64,000 bases of DNA from Chlorobaculum thiosulfatiphilum (GTDB lineage Bacteria > Bacteroidota > Chlorobiia > Chlorobiales > Chlorobiaceae). The position numbers and the translations under genes were made by a program. Below are positions 11,414-21,745 of the stretch, in pieces. The notes under the pieces were generated by a model that ran no database searches, had not been told where the DNA came from, and was given only the letters and a program-made list of their open reading frames with translations. Positions within the stretch are counted from its first letter, which is position 1, and every line of letters begins with the position of its first letter. The DNA is taken from assembly GCF_006265165.1 (NCBI RefSeq), contig NZ_VDCH01000004.1:1-64000 (forward strand). Reading direction: 5' to 3'.

Positions 11414-12053
11414 TTTTAGCGCTACTATCTGATCCGCGTTTTTTGTTTTCTGCGTCGTCAATAAATACCCGCAAGCTATGTTTTTTGTTGTTTGTGACAC
11501 GTCGCATTGTATTGTGTGTGTGATTATGTGTGTATTATTGTGATAGTATCATTGAAAATACCTTGTCGTCGAAAAATTTTTCAGACTTTTTTTGTCCGAT
11601 CTTGTGGCTTTTACAATAAATATTGTATATTTATTTGTGCGTAAATATTACTCTTATTTGTTTCTTTGTATGGTAAAAAACATTTCAAACCATCGAACAT
11701 ATTTAATAGAGATGACTGATTCTGAATCAATTCTGTCATGAGGTGAAATGATTACGAAATTCGCGTAAGATTTTTCAAATGCGTAATAGATCGTATTGCA
11801 AGGGCATCAGAATTGCCTTTTCATTCTGATTAGTCAGAATATGTATGGTTAGTATTTGCGGTAAAGAGATAGCGAATTTACTAAATATTAATAATGCTTT
11901 TTCTATATTATTGTCCTTGGGTGACAGTTATTATCTATAGATAGCACTCTCTTTTCTGCTGTTCGTTAAGGTCTGAAGTCTATTCGCTACAGGATGTGAG
12001 CCTCTGTCAATGATTCTGGATAATTATGTTTTGTTGAATAAAAAAGCACTGAA
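11414..12053. other. AT-rich stretch without recognisable genes
   Basis: These 640 bases are far more AT-rich than the window average and contain GT/TA-rich runs around 11505-11545. All frames are broken and I see no RNA gene or repeat with clear ends. It may be decayed foreign DNA or a large regulatory region for the gene at 12054. Confidence 0.4.
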
Positions 12054-12305
12054 ATGATGATACCCTATAAAAATCTTCACCGTTTATCATCTATTCTGGC
12101 CTATGAACTTGGTGATGAATCGATCAGGATTGAATTCGTGTCCGGAGCTGTGCGCGACTACACTTATGAGAATGTGGGACGAGATCATGTCGAGGCTATG
12201 AAGAAATGCGCAATCAAAGGAAAAGGTCTCGGCTCTTATGTGATGCAAAACGAACGTCATTTTATAGCCTTAAGAGATATACGGGTTTCTCGGAAAAGTA
12301 CGTAA
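12054..12305 (+). CDS. Small KTSC-like domain protein
   Basis: This 83-aa protein reads as one compact domain. Its middle, IRIEFVSGAVRDYTYENV, followed by a helix and GKGLGSYVMQN, resembles the beta-beta-alpha KTSC domain found alone in small bacterial proteins or attached to nucleic-acid-acting proteins. The match is by eye and moderate. Two adjacent ATG codons (12054 and 12057) could each start it. It sits in an AT-rich, gene-poor stretch with no partner. The function is unknown. Confidence 0.5.
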   Translation: MMIPYKNLHRLSSILAYELGDESIRIEFVSGAVRDYTYENVGRDHVEAMKKCAIKGKGLGSYVMQNERHFIALRDIRVSRKST

Positions 12306-12375
12306 GAAATGTTGATAAAATGCCTCAAAATAACGTTTATCTATGTTTTTCACGTTCATCACTACGGATTAAATT

Positions 12376-12395
12376 CCCCGCCGCTTGCGGCGGGG
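12376..12395. terminator. GC-rich hairpin after the KTSC-like gene
   Basis: CCCCGCCGC (12376-12384) pairs perfectly with GCGGCGGGG (12387-12395) around a TT loop and is followed by TTCTT. In an AT-rich setting this is a plausible terminator. Similar hairpins also occur at the ends of IS200/IS605-like elements, but no transposase is present here. Confidence 0.5.
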
Positions 12396-13096
12396 TTCTT
12401 CATTTATAGGGTTCAGTTTGATGCTTGAATTCTGACGGAGGTATTATGAATGTAAAATGTTCGAGAGTTCGACGTTTCGGTATCATGTTTGTTTTGAGGC
12501 GATAAACAATTGTTAAACGTTTCGGTTGCGGCTTTATCCACTCCTTAGCCTCGACTCCTATGCCGCCTTCCATTCAGCTTTCGCGACTTTTCAGCTCTTT
12601 CAACACGCCTTTCAGAATTTCCAGGGGTCTATGGCAGAAGCATCGGCTCAGTCCCCGCAAAGCTGGTTTTCCGGGTTTCATTTTCTACGCTATCTCTTTT
12701 CATAAGAGTTATATACCATCGAATACGCGTTCAAATCCTTGTGCCTGTAGTTTACTCTGTTTGATATACAAAGAACTTTAATTATATCGTCCATCAATTT
12801 ACTTATAATCCGGTTGGTGGATTTGGTAATAGGCCAAGGATGTCGATGACTGACTGAAAAAGACGTTGTCGATTAAAGTCTGTAATCACTCGGTTACAGA
12901 TATTACGTCGATTTAATTGCGTATTTTTTATGCAGGAACTATTCTTTATTATAAAAAGTTGGAACAGATCAACGCCACGTAACTGAACATCGATATTTCA
13001 CTCAGGAAAAATTCATACCCTCACATCATTTTGTTTGGGATATGGTAAAAATTCGGTAAGGCAATCTGGTAACTTTTTTCGTAACCCCCTTGATTT
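12396..13096. other. Gene-poor stretch
   Basis: About 700 bases have no gene I can defend. A 19-codon frame at 12446-12505 (Arg/Val-rich) has a strong GGAGG four bases before its ATG, but nothing downstream suggests a leader peptide role. A 73-codon frame at 12560 has Ser/Phe-rich, non-protein-like composition. The last 250 bases are AT-rich and probably hold the promoter of the gene at 13097. Confidence 0.35.
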
Positions 13097-13468
13097 ATGC
13101 ATTTTATAGAATCCGGAGCCAGTTATATCAGCGTGATATTTTCAGGAGCTGTCGATCAAGAACAGCTTTTCCGGGCTTTGCGGGACATATTCATACATCC
13201 GGAGTATCCATTCAAGAACTCGATCTGGGTATTTGAAGGGTGTGAGTGTGATTTTTCAAATATCAGCATGTTCGAGTTGCTTCAGATGGTCAGGGCTTAC
13301 TACCCAAAGAAAGCGACAAGAGCAAAGACCGCGATAGTGACTTCCACAAGCATGCATCATGCCATGGCGCAGCTTTTTTGCGAGGATGCGGATGATTTGG
13401 CGTTAGCCTTCACCATGAAAGCTTTTATGGATCGTTCTGAAGCCATTGCGTGGCTGGGGAGTGCGTGA
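13097..13468 (+). CDS. SpoIIAA/STAS-like small protein
   Basis: This 123-aa protein reads as an alternating beta/alpha domain. A strand (YISVIFSGAVD) is followed by a helix (EQLFRALRDIF), a strand (NSIWVFEGCECDF), a long helix (ELLQMVRAYY), a strand (KTAIVTSTS) and the end FMDRSEAIAWL. The order and the terminal EAIAWL-type segment match the SpoIIAA-like (STAS/SEC14-type) family often annotated in marine and phototrophic bacteria. The match is by pattern only. No signal peptide or membrane segment is present. It has no operon partner. Confidence 0.55.
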   Translation: MHFIESGASYISVIFSGAVDQEQLFRALRDIFIHPEYPFKNSIWVFEGCECDFSNISMFELLQMVRAYYPKKATRAKTAIVTSTSMHHAMAQLFCEDADDLALAFTMKAFMDRSEAIAWLGSA

Positions 13469-13538
13469 TGCTCGACAATGACTGACGGTGGGTCGCCGAT
13501 TGACCGTTGCGGTTTTGACTTGAGGGCATCTCTGAAGG

Positions 13539-14090
13539 TCATGGTAGGCCGGGATTGGAATTTTTGACTGATAAATGTTTGGCAGTTTCCGTGCTGTTTC
13601 TTCGTTTTTTTAAAAAAAGGTACACCGCCAGGATGATGATGATCGCTTCGACGGAAAAGCTCCAGTAAGGATGTTCATAGGCTATCGAGGGGGCAATCTT
13701 TATGAGCAGTGAATTGACGCTGAACCCACGGTATGAGAGAGGGGCCAGCCAGAAAATTTTGTTTGGCAAGGTGTCCAGCATCAAGTGAATGCAGCCGTTC
13801 AGAGCGAAGATGAATGCAAAAACAGGATTCTGGCTTTTTTTGCTTGAATAAAGCCACAGCGCCGACCCTGCCAGCACTATTGCCCAGAAGAACGGGAAGT
13901 GTGTCGGGTAGTAGTGATGGTCATATTTCTGGGGATCGAACAGGTCAAGATAAAGGTAGTCCAGATCGGGAGCGATCGAGCCGAGCAGGCCCCAGAACCA
14001 GTAGCGTGGGTATGATTTGATTTTGTGCTTGAATCTGCCGGAAAGAAGCTTGCCGACGATATATCCGGCGGGTAAATGTGCGTAGGTGAT
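13539..14090 (-). CDS. YdjM/YbcI-like membrane-bound metal-dependent hydrolase, apparent ATC start
   Basis: The open frame encodes 183 aa when begun at ATC 14090. AGGAG ends six bases before that ATC, and no ATG, GTG or TTG is available until GTG 13877, which would remove the conserved part. The N-terminal half has GSIAPDLDYLYL, then DHHYYPTHFPFFW, the Asp/His-rich pattern of the PF04307 family, and CIHLMLDTLP follows. Three or four hydrophobic segments place it in the inner membrane, and the C-terminal tail is basic. Members are mostly of unknown physiological role; E. coli YdjM is an SOS gene. A rare start codon or a sequencing error at the true ATG are both possible. Confidence 0.65.
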   Translation of the reverse strand: MTYAHLPAGYIVGKLLSGRFKHKIKSYPRYWFWGLLGSIAPDLDYLYLDLFDPQKYDHHYYPTHFPFFWAIVLAGSALWLYSSKKSQNPVFAFIFALNGCIHLMLDTLPNKIFWLAPLSYRGFSVNSLLIKIAPSIAYEHPYWSFSVEAIIIILAVYLFLKKRRNSTETAKHLSVKNSNPGLP

Positions 14091-14519
14091 AGTGAACTCC
14101 TGAAAAATACGTTACCACTTGTGTCTTCTGCCCGAACGTGTTGTGATAATTGTTTCGGCAGCCGGGCGGCGGTTTCTGTTTATTCCGGTTGGCGTAAAAG
14201 CGTGACAGCAACAAATTCAAGTCGTCGCAGAATATAAGACAAATGGGAGGCATGTTTTTATGCCGTAAACGGTCGTGACAGCGTCGCTCGGCGAGGGTTG
14301 ATGATTCCTGACCTCTCGATGACTCCATAAGGTTCGTCAGGTGTGGTTTTTCTGGGCGATCTTTTTGTATATTTAAAGAATTGCAAGTTCAGAAAGCAGT
14401 GATCTTCAAGCACCTTGACAACCATTGCGTGTTGCGCGGTTGCGTGGCCCGAAGCAGGAGATTCGATGCGGTCTGACAAAAATCTTCAATCCTGATCATT
14501 AACTCTTTACGGAGCAGCC
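14091..14519. other. Divergent intergenic region
   Basis: About 430 bases lie between the YdjM-like gene and the DUF2892 gene. A short hairpin (GGCAT at 14249-14253 with ATGCC at 14260-14264) is the only structure I see. No frame has coding character. Promoters for both genes are expected here. Confidence 0.35.
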
Positions 14520-14708
14520 ATGAAGAAAAATATGGGGCAAAAAGATCGTGCCGTTCGTGCTATCCTGGGCGTGGCCATGCTGTTGTATGGCATTGTTTTC
14601 CAGAACCTTGTCGGCCTTGTCGGCCTGATTCCCATTGTCACGGCAATCATTGGCTACTGCCCGCTTTATGAGGTGCTTGGGGTTACCTCCAACAAATACG
14701 CCGACTGA
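14520..14708 (+). CDS. DUF2892 (YgaP-like transmembrane) small protein
   Basis: This 62-aa protein starts MKKNMGQKDRAVRAILG, the typical opening of the DUF2892 family. Two hydrophobic helices (about residues 15-28 and 31-46) follow, then GYCPLYEVLGV with the conserved Cys-Pro-Leu-Tyr. The ribosome binding site GGAG lies just upstream. These small inner-membrane proteins occur alone or fused to rhodanese domains, as in YgaP, and are linked to sulfur metabolism in some organisms. That link is inference here. The gene is followed by a strong terminator. Confidence 0.85.
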   Translation: MKKNMGQKDRAVRAILGVAMLLYGIVFQNLVGLVGLIPIVTAIIGYCPLYEVLGVTSNKYAD

Positions 14709-14788
14709 GGTCGCCAACATCACTTTTGCCCGATCCGGTAAGCTGTCTCCGTAGTTTGCCGCAGCTCTGTTCCCGCCATTCGACGCTT

Positions 14789-14820
14789 GGGGAGATACGC
14801 TTCGCATCTCCCCTTTTTTT
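14789..14820 (+). terminator. Rho-independent terminator of the DUF2892 gene
   Basis: GGGGAGATACG (14789-14799) pairs with CGCATCTCCCC (14803-14813) with one mismatch around a CTT loop, followed by seven T. This is a classical terminator on the plus strand. Confidence 0.85.
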
Positions 14821-15005
14821 GTCCCCGCCTGATTTCCATGATCTTCGGCTACAGCTCCGAAATGTCTCGACTACGACTTTCCTGTTGTCCACTGTACATC
14901 GGGGATGTAGATCGGCTCGTCATGCGCGTGTTTCTGCAACGCAGCAAAGCGTGACCGGACAGATCGAAGGTGCTGTCGCTGAATTGCCAAATTGTTGCGG
15001 GCATT

Positions 15006-15032
15006 GTAGGAGCAGACCTGCGTGTCTGCCCT
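15006..15032. repeat. Dispersed palindrome, family A
   Basis: TGTAGGAGCAGACCTGCGTG and the following TCTGCCC form a hairpin (GCAGAC with GTCTGC). Related copies occur at 18901, 21621, 21680, 38998 and 42069. Confidence 0.6.
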
Positions 15033-15076
15033 GCGGAATGGTGAGGTGTTTTCGTTATTACCCAACGTCATTCAAC

Positions 15077-15108
15077 AAAAAAGGCGGCCCGTCGAGAGCC
15101 GCCTTTTT
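15077..15108. terminator. Bidirectional terminator downstream of ppdK
   Basis: GGCGGC (15083-15088) pairs with GCCGCC (15098-15103). The stem is flanked by six A on the left and five T on the right, so it works as an intrinsic terminator on either strand. It lies 27 bases after the ppdK stop. Confidence 0.8.
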
Positions 15109-15134
15109 GCGTTGAGATGTGTTGCTGTCCGCAA

Positions 15135-17885
<2,751 letters not shown>

Positions 17886-18034
17886 GTTGCTAATGGTTGG
17901 TTAACCCGGAAAAACAAATAAATTTCATGAAGCTGTTAATTATAGTCTCGGAAAATTGGGTTTTCCGAGTCGTCAATTTAACAGAAAAACCGTTCGGAAA
18001 AAACCCGGAAAGGGGTTCAAATCGTCAGTTATTC

Positions 18035-18904
18035 ATGGAGAGTTTGGCAGTCGTTTTCATTCTGCAGGTGCTCAGGATTTCAGTGCCTTATCTGTTCGCT
18101 TCGGTGGGAGCGGTTTTTTCGGAGCGAGGCGGCGTGATCAATCTCGCCCTCGAAGGGCTGATTCTCGCGGGCGCGTTCGGGGCGATGCTCGGTCAGTACC
18201 TGACCGGCTCAGCCTGGGCGGGCGTGGCTCTGGCTCTGGCGCTTGGCCTCGTCGTTTCGCTTTTGCATGCTTTCGTGACCGTGACGCTCCGGGCTGACCA
18301 GATCGTCAGCGGCATCGCCATCAACATTCTCGTCATGGGCGTGACACGCTTCGCGCTCGGCCTCCTTTTCGGCAGCGCGATGAACTCGGCCCGCATCGCC
18401 GGGATGGAGGCGCCGATGCCGCTCTTCGATCCGCTGCTTCTCATCGCTGTGCTGTCGGTCGTGGCGGCGCAGTTCGTGCTCTTCCGGACGCCCTACGGCC
18501 TGCGGCTTCGCGCGGCGGGCGAGAGCGCCGAGGCGGTCGAAACAGCGGGCCTCGACGTGCGGAAGCTGCGCTACTCCGGTGTGCTCATTTCTGGCGCGCT
18601 GTCGGCGCTCGGCGGCGCTTTTCTCGTTTTCCAGCAGCACAGCTTCACGGACAACATGTCCGCCGGGCGCGGCTACATCGCCTTGGCCGCGATGATTATC
18701 GGCAAGTGGTCGCCGGTCGGCGCGGCGCTGGCGAGCCTGTTGTTCGCCGCCGCCGAAGCGATGTCGATGTGGCTGCCGTCAGGCTGGCTCCCCTCGCAGC
18801 TCGTGCAGTCGCTGCCGTATGTTATTACGCTACTCGTGCTCGCCGGTTTCGTCGGCAAGGCCACGCCGCCGAAAGAGGTCGGCGTGCCGTACAAGCCAAA
18901 GTAG
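18035..18904 (+). CDS. ABC transporter permease (nucleoside/simple-sugar type, NupQ/YufQ-like)
   Basis: This 289-aa protein is a hydrophobic inner-membrane permease of the BPD_transp_2 family. Features typical of the YufQ/NupQ branch are SERGGVINLALEGLILAGAF near the N-terminus, LRAAGESAEAVETAGLDV in the cytoplasmic loop, and FLVFQQHSFTDNMSAGRGYI before the last helices. I chose the ATG at 18035 because the open frame upstream (from 17897) encodes a polar, non-family extension. The usual partners (ATPase, second permease, substrate-binding lipoprotein) are not adjacent, so the rest of the transporter must be elsewhere. Its TAG stop lies inside a dispersed repeat. Confidence 0.85.
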   Translation: MESLAVVFILQVLRISVPYLFASVGAVFSERGGVINLALEGLILAGAFGAMLGQYLTGSAWAGVALALALGLVVSLLHAFVTVTLRADQIVSGIAINILVMGVTRFALGLLFGSAMNSARIAGMEAPMPLFDPLLLIAVLSVVAAQFVLFRTPYGLRLRAAGESAEAVETAGLDVRKLRYSGVLISGALSALGGAFLVFQQHSFTDNMSAGRGYIALAAMIIGKWSPVGAALASLLFAAAEAMSMWLPSGWLPSQLVQSLPYVITLLVLAGFVGKATPPKEVGVPYKPK

Positions 18905-18926
18905 GGGCAACCCTTGCGGTTGCCCT
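18901..18926. repeat. Dispersed palindrome, family A, overlapping a stop codon
   Basis: GTAGGGGCAACCCTTGCGGT and the following TGCCC form a hairpin of GGGCAACC (18905-18912) with GGTTGCCC (18918-18925). The TAG stop of the permease gene is formed by the first bases of the repeat. Confidence 0.65.
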
Positions 18927-18991
18927 CTGGCGACGGATGATAATGATCGGTCGGTTCGACAAATCTGACGGATCCGACCGATCTGGTGTTT

Positions 18992-19648
18992 TTACGCCAG
19001 TTCGAGCACTTTGGCGACCAGTTTGTCGATGCCTTTGGCGATGTCGCTGATGCCGGGGCCGAGCATGTAGGCCGGGGTGGTGACGATCTTCGAGCCGGTG
19101 CTGACGACGATCTCTTCGACCGGAGAGGCGATATGCTTCGCGCCCATCGCCGCGATGTCCGCCGCCGTCTGCTGGTCGTTGCCGATGGTCACTTCGACGC
19201 CTTCCGGGCCAAACAGCTTTGCCGCGATGACCGGTGCGATGCAGAGAAATCCGACCGGTTTGCCGCTTTTACGGAACCGTGTGACCGCGTCGGCGACCTC
19301 GGGAAGCACTTCGCATTTCGCTCCGGCGACGGCGTAATCGCTCAGGTTCTTGGCCGCACCGTAACCGCCGGGAATGATGAGGCCGTCGAGGATCATCGTG
19401 TCGATGTCCCGCAGGTTCCGGATCGAACCACGCGCGATGCGGGCCGATTCGACCAGCACGTTGCGGGTTTCGCCCTCCGACACCTCGCCGGTGAGATGGT
19501 TGACGACGTGGCGCTGCGCAATGTCGGGGGCAAAGCAGACCGCTTCGGCCTGGGCCTTGTCGAGCGACAAAAGCGTGAGCACCGCTTCATGGATTTCCGT
19601 TCCGTCATAGACGCCGCACCCCGAAAGAATGACTCCGATCTTTTTCAT
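18992..19648 (-). CDS. elbB: ElbB, DJ-1/PfpI-family glyoxalase-like protein
   Basis: This 218-aa protein matches ElbB (isoprenoid biosynthesis protein with amidotransferase-like domain). It starts KKIGVILSGCGVYDGTEIHE, has GLIIPGGYGAAKNLSDYA near residue 90, and GFLCIAPVIAAKL near residue 135, where the Cys is the DJ-1 nucleophile-elbow position. E. coli ElbB has weak glyoxalase activity, and its true role is unclear. The protein is probably cytoplasmic. It stands alone between a permease gene and a lipoprotein gene. Confidence 0.88.
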   Translation of the reverse strand: MKKIGVILSGCGVYDGTEIHEAVLTLLSLDKAQAEAVCFAPDIAQRHVVNHLTGEVSEGETRNVLVESARIARGSIRNLRDIDTMILDGLIIPGGYGAAKNLSDYAVAGAKCEVLPEVADAVTRFRKSGKPVGFLCIAPVIAAKLFGPEGVEVTIGNDQQTAADIAAMGAKHIASPVEEIVVSTGSKIVTTPAYMLGPGISDIAKGIDKLVAKVLELA

Positions 19649-19771
19649 GGTGTTCCGGATTTAGTGATTGGCAGAGACGTATATTTTTATGGTATGAAAA
19701 AGCTGGAGCTTTTGAAAAAAAAGTGACAAGGCTCACCATGCACTCACCAAGCCAGAAATGTCTTTTCATTT

Positions 19772-19802
19772 GTCCCATAAGTTCTCTAAGCCCTATTCTT
19801 TT
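19772..19802. repeat. Dispersed repeat, family B (partial copy)
   Basis: GTCCCATAAG followed by a CCCTATTCTTTT end matches the edges of the longer copy at 27806-27853. The middle is shorter here. It lies directly before the FISUMP lipoprotein gene. Confidence 0.45.
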
Positions 19803-19805
19803 AAC

Positions 19806-20387
19806 ATGAAACGCTACAAGCCGACATACCGCCTGAGCTTGCTGCTCGCCGTTGTGCTGCTGCTGGCGTCTGGCTGCGCGAAGCGTGAGGATGCCGCTCG
19901 AGGCATCGCCATCGGCAAGCAAATCTGGATGGCGGAAAATCTCGCTATTGACCGCTACCGCAACGGCGACCCGATTCGCCATGCCAGAAGCGTCGAGGAG
20001 TGGAACGACGCGATCTCCAGGCACGAGGGAGCATGGTGTCATTACGGCAACCAACCTGCAAACGGCCGCCTCTACAACTGGTTCGCCGTCGCAGACCCGC
20101 GCGGTCTGGCTCCCGAAGGGTGGCATGTGCCCACCGATGCCGAATGGCGTGAACTCGAAGCAGTGACTGGCGGTCGGGGCTTCGAGACCGCCTTCACCGG
20201 AAGTCGCAACTGCCTCGGCATTTTCTTTGGCAAGGGCAGCAGCGCCTTTTTCTGGACGGCCACGCCATCCGGCGAGTTCGACGCCTGGAACCGCGAAATC
20301 AGCGAGGGCAGCCGCAAGCTGCAACGAGTCCGCGTAGCGAAAGGCCTGGGCCTTTCGGTGCGATGCGTGAAGAATCGTGAAAAATGA
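19806..20387 (+). CDS. FISUMP-domain lipoprotein
   Basis: This 193-aa protein has a lipoprotein signal: a basic start, a Leu-rich core and the lipobox LLASGC with the acceptor Cys near residue 22. The mature part has the FISUMP pattern (Fibrobacter succinogenes major domain): IGKQIWMAENLAIDRYRNGD, GRLYNWFAVADPRGLAPEGW, HVPTDAEWRELEAVTGG, and SVRCVKN at the end. It should be anchored in the envelope. The function of the domain is unknown. I chose the ATG at 19806 because a longer frame begins 16 codons earlier but would bury the signal peptide. Confidence 0.85.
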   Translation: MKRYKPTYRLSLLLAVVLLLASGCAKREDAARGIAIGKQIWMAENLAIDRYRNGDPIRHARSVEEWNDAISRHEGAWCHYGNQPANGRLYNWFAVADPRGLAPEGWHVPTDAEWRELEAVTGGRGFETAFTGSRNCLGIFFGKGSSAFFWTATPSGEFDAWNREISEGSRKLQRVRVAKGLGLSVRCVKNREK

Positions 20388-20418
20388 TCGGACGGATCTG
20401 GGGGAACCGCAAGCCGCA

Positions 20419-20931
20419 TTACTTTTTCAGCTTTCCCAACCCTGGCGCGAACTTGCCAACTTTCGCGGCGTAGCTGCGGTACTCGGGGTGGCGCTCGGTG
20501 AGCCAGGCTTCCTCTTTCGAGGCTTTGTAGTTGAAAAATGCGAGGGCCAGCGCCGTTACCAACAGGTGCGAAAGGCTCAGCGAAAATACCGCCCATCCGG
20601 CGGCGGCCAGGAGCTGGGCGCTGTAGAGCGGATGACGCACCAGCGCATAGGCGCCGGTATCGACCAGCTTGCTGTGATCGACCGGGTAGGGGAGCGGGGT
20701 GAGGTATCGACGGATATTCAGCGAACCGCCGATGCCGAGCGCGGCTCCGGCGAGTACGCCAATGACGAGGGTACCCCAGCGCAGAATCGCAAATTGCCGC
20801 CAGAGTTCTCCGCCCCGCAGATCGGGCCAGACGGGAGTAAAAAAATAGAGCGCCACGAGCGCTATCTGGATGACGACCAGGTGCTCTCCTTTTGCTCCGA
20901 AGGGTTTCGATTTACCATATTCCTTTTCCAT
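20419..20931 (-). CDS. Isoprenylcysteine carboxyl methyltransferase-like membrane protein
   Basis: This 170-aa integral membrane protein has about four hydrophobic helices. The C-terminal half carries the ICMT/PEMT pattern: DTGAYALVRHPLYSAQLL near residue 92, then a helix pair, then KASKEEAWLTERHPEYRSYA. The RHPxY and ExxL...HPEY residues line the AdoMet site in this family. Bacterial members methylate small or lipid substrates, and the acceptor here is unknown. The gene is convergent with the FISUMP gene and divergent from the hydrolase gene at 21034. Confidence 0.8.
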   Translation of the reverse strand: MEKEYGKSKPFGAKGEHLVVIQIALVALYFFTPVWPDLRGGELWRQFAILRWGTLVIGVLAGAALGIGGSLNIRRYLTPLPYPVDHSKLVDTGAYALVRHPLYSAQLLAAAGWAVFSLSLSHLLVTALALAFFNYKASKEEAWLTERHPEYRSYAAKVGKFAPGLGKLKK

Positions 20932-21033
20932 GCTGCTCGCTTGACAATCCTTTAAATTGCCCTATCTTCAAAAATTTCAAAATTGTAGGAAATGTCCCCC
21001 GCAACCCGATCAACATCCTTATCGCCGACCCCC

Positions 21034-21579
21034 ATGATCATTCCGAAAGAGACCTTGCTGCTTGTTATCGATATTCAGGAAAAACTCGCGCCCGCCGTTT
21101 TTCAGTCAGATAGCGTCATAAAAAATACCGGAAAACTGATCCGGGCGAGCAAGCTGCTTGGCGTACCGGTTGTTCATACCGAGCAGTACCCGAAAGGACT
21201 TGGCCGCACGGTCGATGAGCTGAAAGAGCTGATCGGAGAGGAAACGCCGTTCGAGAAGCTTTCGTTCAGTTGCTGCGGCAACGACGATTTCATGAAGCAT
21301 CTGCGCTCGCTTGGCCGCAATGACATTCTCGTGACCGGCATGGAGACTCATGTGTGTGTTTACCAGACCTGCGTCGAGCTGCTCGAATTTGGCTACAACG
21401 TGCATCTGGTGACCGACGGCGTTTCGTCGAGAAGCGAGGAAAACCGTACGCTCGGCATCCGCTGCATCGAATGCGCCGGAGCCGCGCTCACCAGCACCGA
21501 GATGGCGATTTTCGAGCTGTTGCGAGTCGCCGAAGGGGATACGTTCAAGGCAATATCGAAAATCGTCAAGGAGGATTGA
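21034..21579 (+). CDS. Isochorismatase-family cysteine hydrolase
   Basis: The protein is about 181 aa. It opens PKETLLLVIDIQEKLAP, with the catalytic Asp in DIQ. Lys is present in the loop near residue 75, and GMETHVCVYQTCVELLE near residue 105 holds the nucleophile Cys after the conserved Val. These are the Asp/Lys/Cys triad positions of the family (nicotinamidase, isochorismatase, YcaC-like). It most resembles the YcaC-type small hydrolases of unknown substrate. An in-frame ATG at 20992 would add 14 Ser/Thr/Pro-rich residues and has AGGA almost touching it. I prefer 21034 because the family starts just before the DIQ strand. Confidence 0.8.
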   Translation: MIIPKETLLLVIDIQEKLAPAVFQSDSVIKNTGKLIRASKLLGVPVVHTEQYPKGLGRTVDELKELIGEETPFEKLSFSCCGNDDFMKHLRSLGRNDILVTGMETHVCVYQTCVELLEFGYNVHLVTDGVSSRSEENRTLGIRCIECAGAALTSTEMAIFELLRVAEGDTFKAISKIVKED

Positions 21580-21620
21580 CGACTCCTTTCCCGAAATCGA
21601 AGCATCTCTTCGTAACCATC

Positions 21621-21646
21621 GTAGGGGCAGGCCTTGCGCCTGCCCT
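21621..21646. repeat. Dispersed palindrome, family A
   Basis: GTAGGGGCAGGCCTTGCGCC then TGCCC pairs GGGCAGGC with GCCTGCCC. A second copy in the opposite orientation follows 55 bases later. Confidence 0.6.
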
Positions 21647-21679
21647 TTGGTGAACGTCGATTTTGGCTTCATCAGGGAA

Positions 21680-21707
21680 GGGCAACCGCAAGGGATTGCC
21701 CCTGCAG
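21680..21707. repeat. Dispersed palindrome, family A, inverted copy
   Basis: GGGCAACCGCAAGGGATTGC then CCCTGCAG is the reverse complement of the 18901 type. It is the second of two copies filling the short gap between the isochorismatase-like gene and lpxK. Confidence 0.55.
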
Positions 21708-21745
21708 AATTTTCCGGTTTTTGCGCTCTACCTGCCTTGTGTCCG

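Noticed and set aside
12446-12505. 19-codon frame with a strong GGAGG ribosome binding site
   Set aside because: Could be a leader peptide, but no attenuator hairpin or downstream biosynthetic gene follows, so the signal may be chance.
12715-12750. GTTCAAATCC sequence resembling a tRNA T-arm
   Set aside because: The flanking bases do not form the T stem and no acceptor or anticodon arms fit, so it is not a tRNA.
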